From: Vibrio sp. 14G-20
GTDB lineage: Bacteria > Pseudomonadota > Gammaproteobacteria > Enterobacterales > Vibrionaceae
Direction: 5' to 3'
DNA: 64,000 nt
Assembly (NCBI RefSeq): GCF_026241515.1
Contig: NZ_JAPHPW010000012.1
Coordinates: forward strand, 1 to 64,000
The notes below the pieces were generated by a model that saw nothing but the letters and a program-made list of their open reading frames with translations, made no database searches and was not told the DNA's origin. Positions 63,716-64,000 of this stretch are shown one piece after another (within the stretch, counting starts at the first letter, position 1; every line of letters begins with the position of its first letter). A program made the translations under genes and the position numbers.

Positions 63716-63806
63716 GAACGAGATACGAGATGCGAAAAGCTCGCTTACTGCGTTTATGGCAGTATGTTTTCGATACTCGGTTACTCGTATCCCGCATCTT
63801 CAATTT
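63716..63806. repeat. Putative intergenic repeat with inverted ends
   Basis: GATACGAG (63722-63729) is inverted as CTCGTATC (63784-63791). Around these the left side has CGAGATACGAGATGCG and the right side TCGTATCCCGCATCTT, so related words recur in inverse orientation. The block lies between the methyltransferase stop and a terminator and looks like a small dispersed or folded element. Confidence 0.5.
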
Positions 63807-63816
63807 CTTCAGTTGT

Positions 63817-63847
63817 AAAAAAACCTGCTCAATGAGCAGGTTTTTTA
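63817..63847. terminator. Bidirectional terminator near the window end
   Basis: AAACCTGCTC / GAGCAGGTTT with a short loop and A and T runs on both sides, between convergent genes. Confidence 0.92.
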
Positions 63848-63909
63848 GTATTCAGTGCTTTCAGCTAATGAAGCTTTAAGCTTGAGAACAGAAGCAATTA
63901 CCGGCGTAA

Positions 63910-64000
63910 TTACTGACGTGTTCTTGGCTTAGCTGGTTTAGCCGGACGACCGTTGTTCAGTTTAGGCTTACTTTTGTTAGCCTGAGGGTTGCCTTTGTTT
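63910..64000 (-). CDS. C-terminal fragment of a basic, Lys/Pro/Asn-rich protein (partial)
   Basis: The window cuts this gene. The last 29 codons read NKGNPQANKSKPKLNNGRPA and end KPAKPRTRQ, then TAA. Such basic low-complexity tails are common at the end of DEAD-box RNA helicases (RhlE/SrmB-like), but too little is visible for a firm call. A good terminator lies about 60 bases past the stop, supporting that the frame is real. Confidence 0.6.
   Translation of the reverse strand, partial: NKGNPQANKSKPKLNNGRPAKPAKPRTRQ

Noticed and set aside
1..64000. CRISPR arrays, insertion sequences, prophage or integron cassettes
   Set aside because: No regularly spaced repeats, transposase, integrase or phage structural genes were seen anywhere in the window.

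Overview
The window looks like a core stretch of a Vibrio large chromosome (Vibrionaceae, Gammaproteobacteria). This is inferred from gene content: a carboxynorspermidine pathway with a fused aminotransferase/decarboxylase, the nrf, dms, nrdAB-yfaE, gyrA-ubiG, uvrY-uvrC-pgsA-tRNA, ldtD-ycbK-ycbL and imelysin/DUF1111/DUF1513 blocks, and moderate GC throughout. A marine species, perhaps of the Splendidus group, is a guess from two BCCT carriers and a DmsABC reductase. I see no prophage, integrase, transposase, CRISPR array or large foreign island. Almost every gene belongs to a recognisable family, so the novelty lies mainly in intergenic structure and in a few unusual proteins.

Region 1 (1-12.1 kb, all minus strand) is an uptake-and-sensing block. 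It holds an amino-acid-type dCache chemoreceptor, two tandem BCCT osmolyte carriers, a Cache-domain histidine kinase with a NarL-type regulator, and a TakP-type TRAP transporter (dctPQM) with two phased TACGTA palindromes upstream. It ends with a small lysine/alanine-tailed winged-helix-like protein.

Region 2 (12.3-22.7 kb) has a DUF2982 membrane protein, then ycbL, ycbK and the L,D-transpeptidase ldtD. Next comes a Fur-box-preceded iron operon (irpA imelysin, DUF1111 dihaem protein, imelysin lipoprotein, DUF1513 protein), then ribA and an untracked 58-codon ORF.

Region 3 (22.7-31.1 kb) is formate-dependent nitrite ammonification. nrfBCD plus the haem-lyase genes (nrfE, a DsbE-like gene, nrfF) diverge from nrfA. 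A periplasmic rhodanese and the TPR protein NrfG follow. The nrfA-nrfB spacer carries stacked FNR-, NarP-, CRP- and Fur-like sites.

Region 4 (31.3-39.4 kb) is gyrA diverging from ubiG, then nrdA-nrdB-yfaE behind a DnaA box and paired NrdR boxes. Region 5 (39.5-44.8 kb) is napF and a TorD-type chaperone diverging from dmsABC, with a perfect FNR box between them. Region 6 (44.8-53.6 kb) has a CinA/YfaY protein, a DUF3943 protein, a GcvR-like ACT protein and the norspermidine operon.

Region 7 (53.6-64 kb) has a repeat-containing spacer of about 900 bases, four tRNA genes (Cys, Gly, Leu, Gly in transcription order), pgsA, uvrC, uvrY/varA, polB and a nucleotidyltransferase-like protein with a substituted catalytic position. 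It continues with the EF-P paralogue efpL, a DsDNA-mimic protein, a SPOUT RNA methyltransferase and the truncated tail of a basic protein at the window edge.

Physiologically, regions 3 and 5 are anaerobic respiration (nitrite, DMSO) and appear FNR-controlled. Region 1 imports osmolytes and small organic acids. The iron, haem and ribonucleotide reductase genes connect metal supply with respiration and DNA synthesis.
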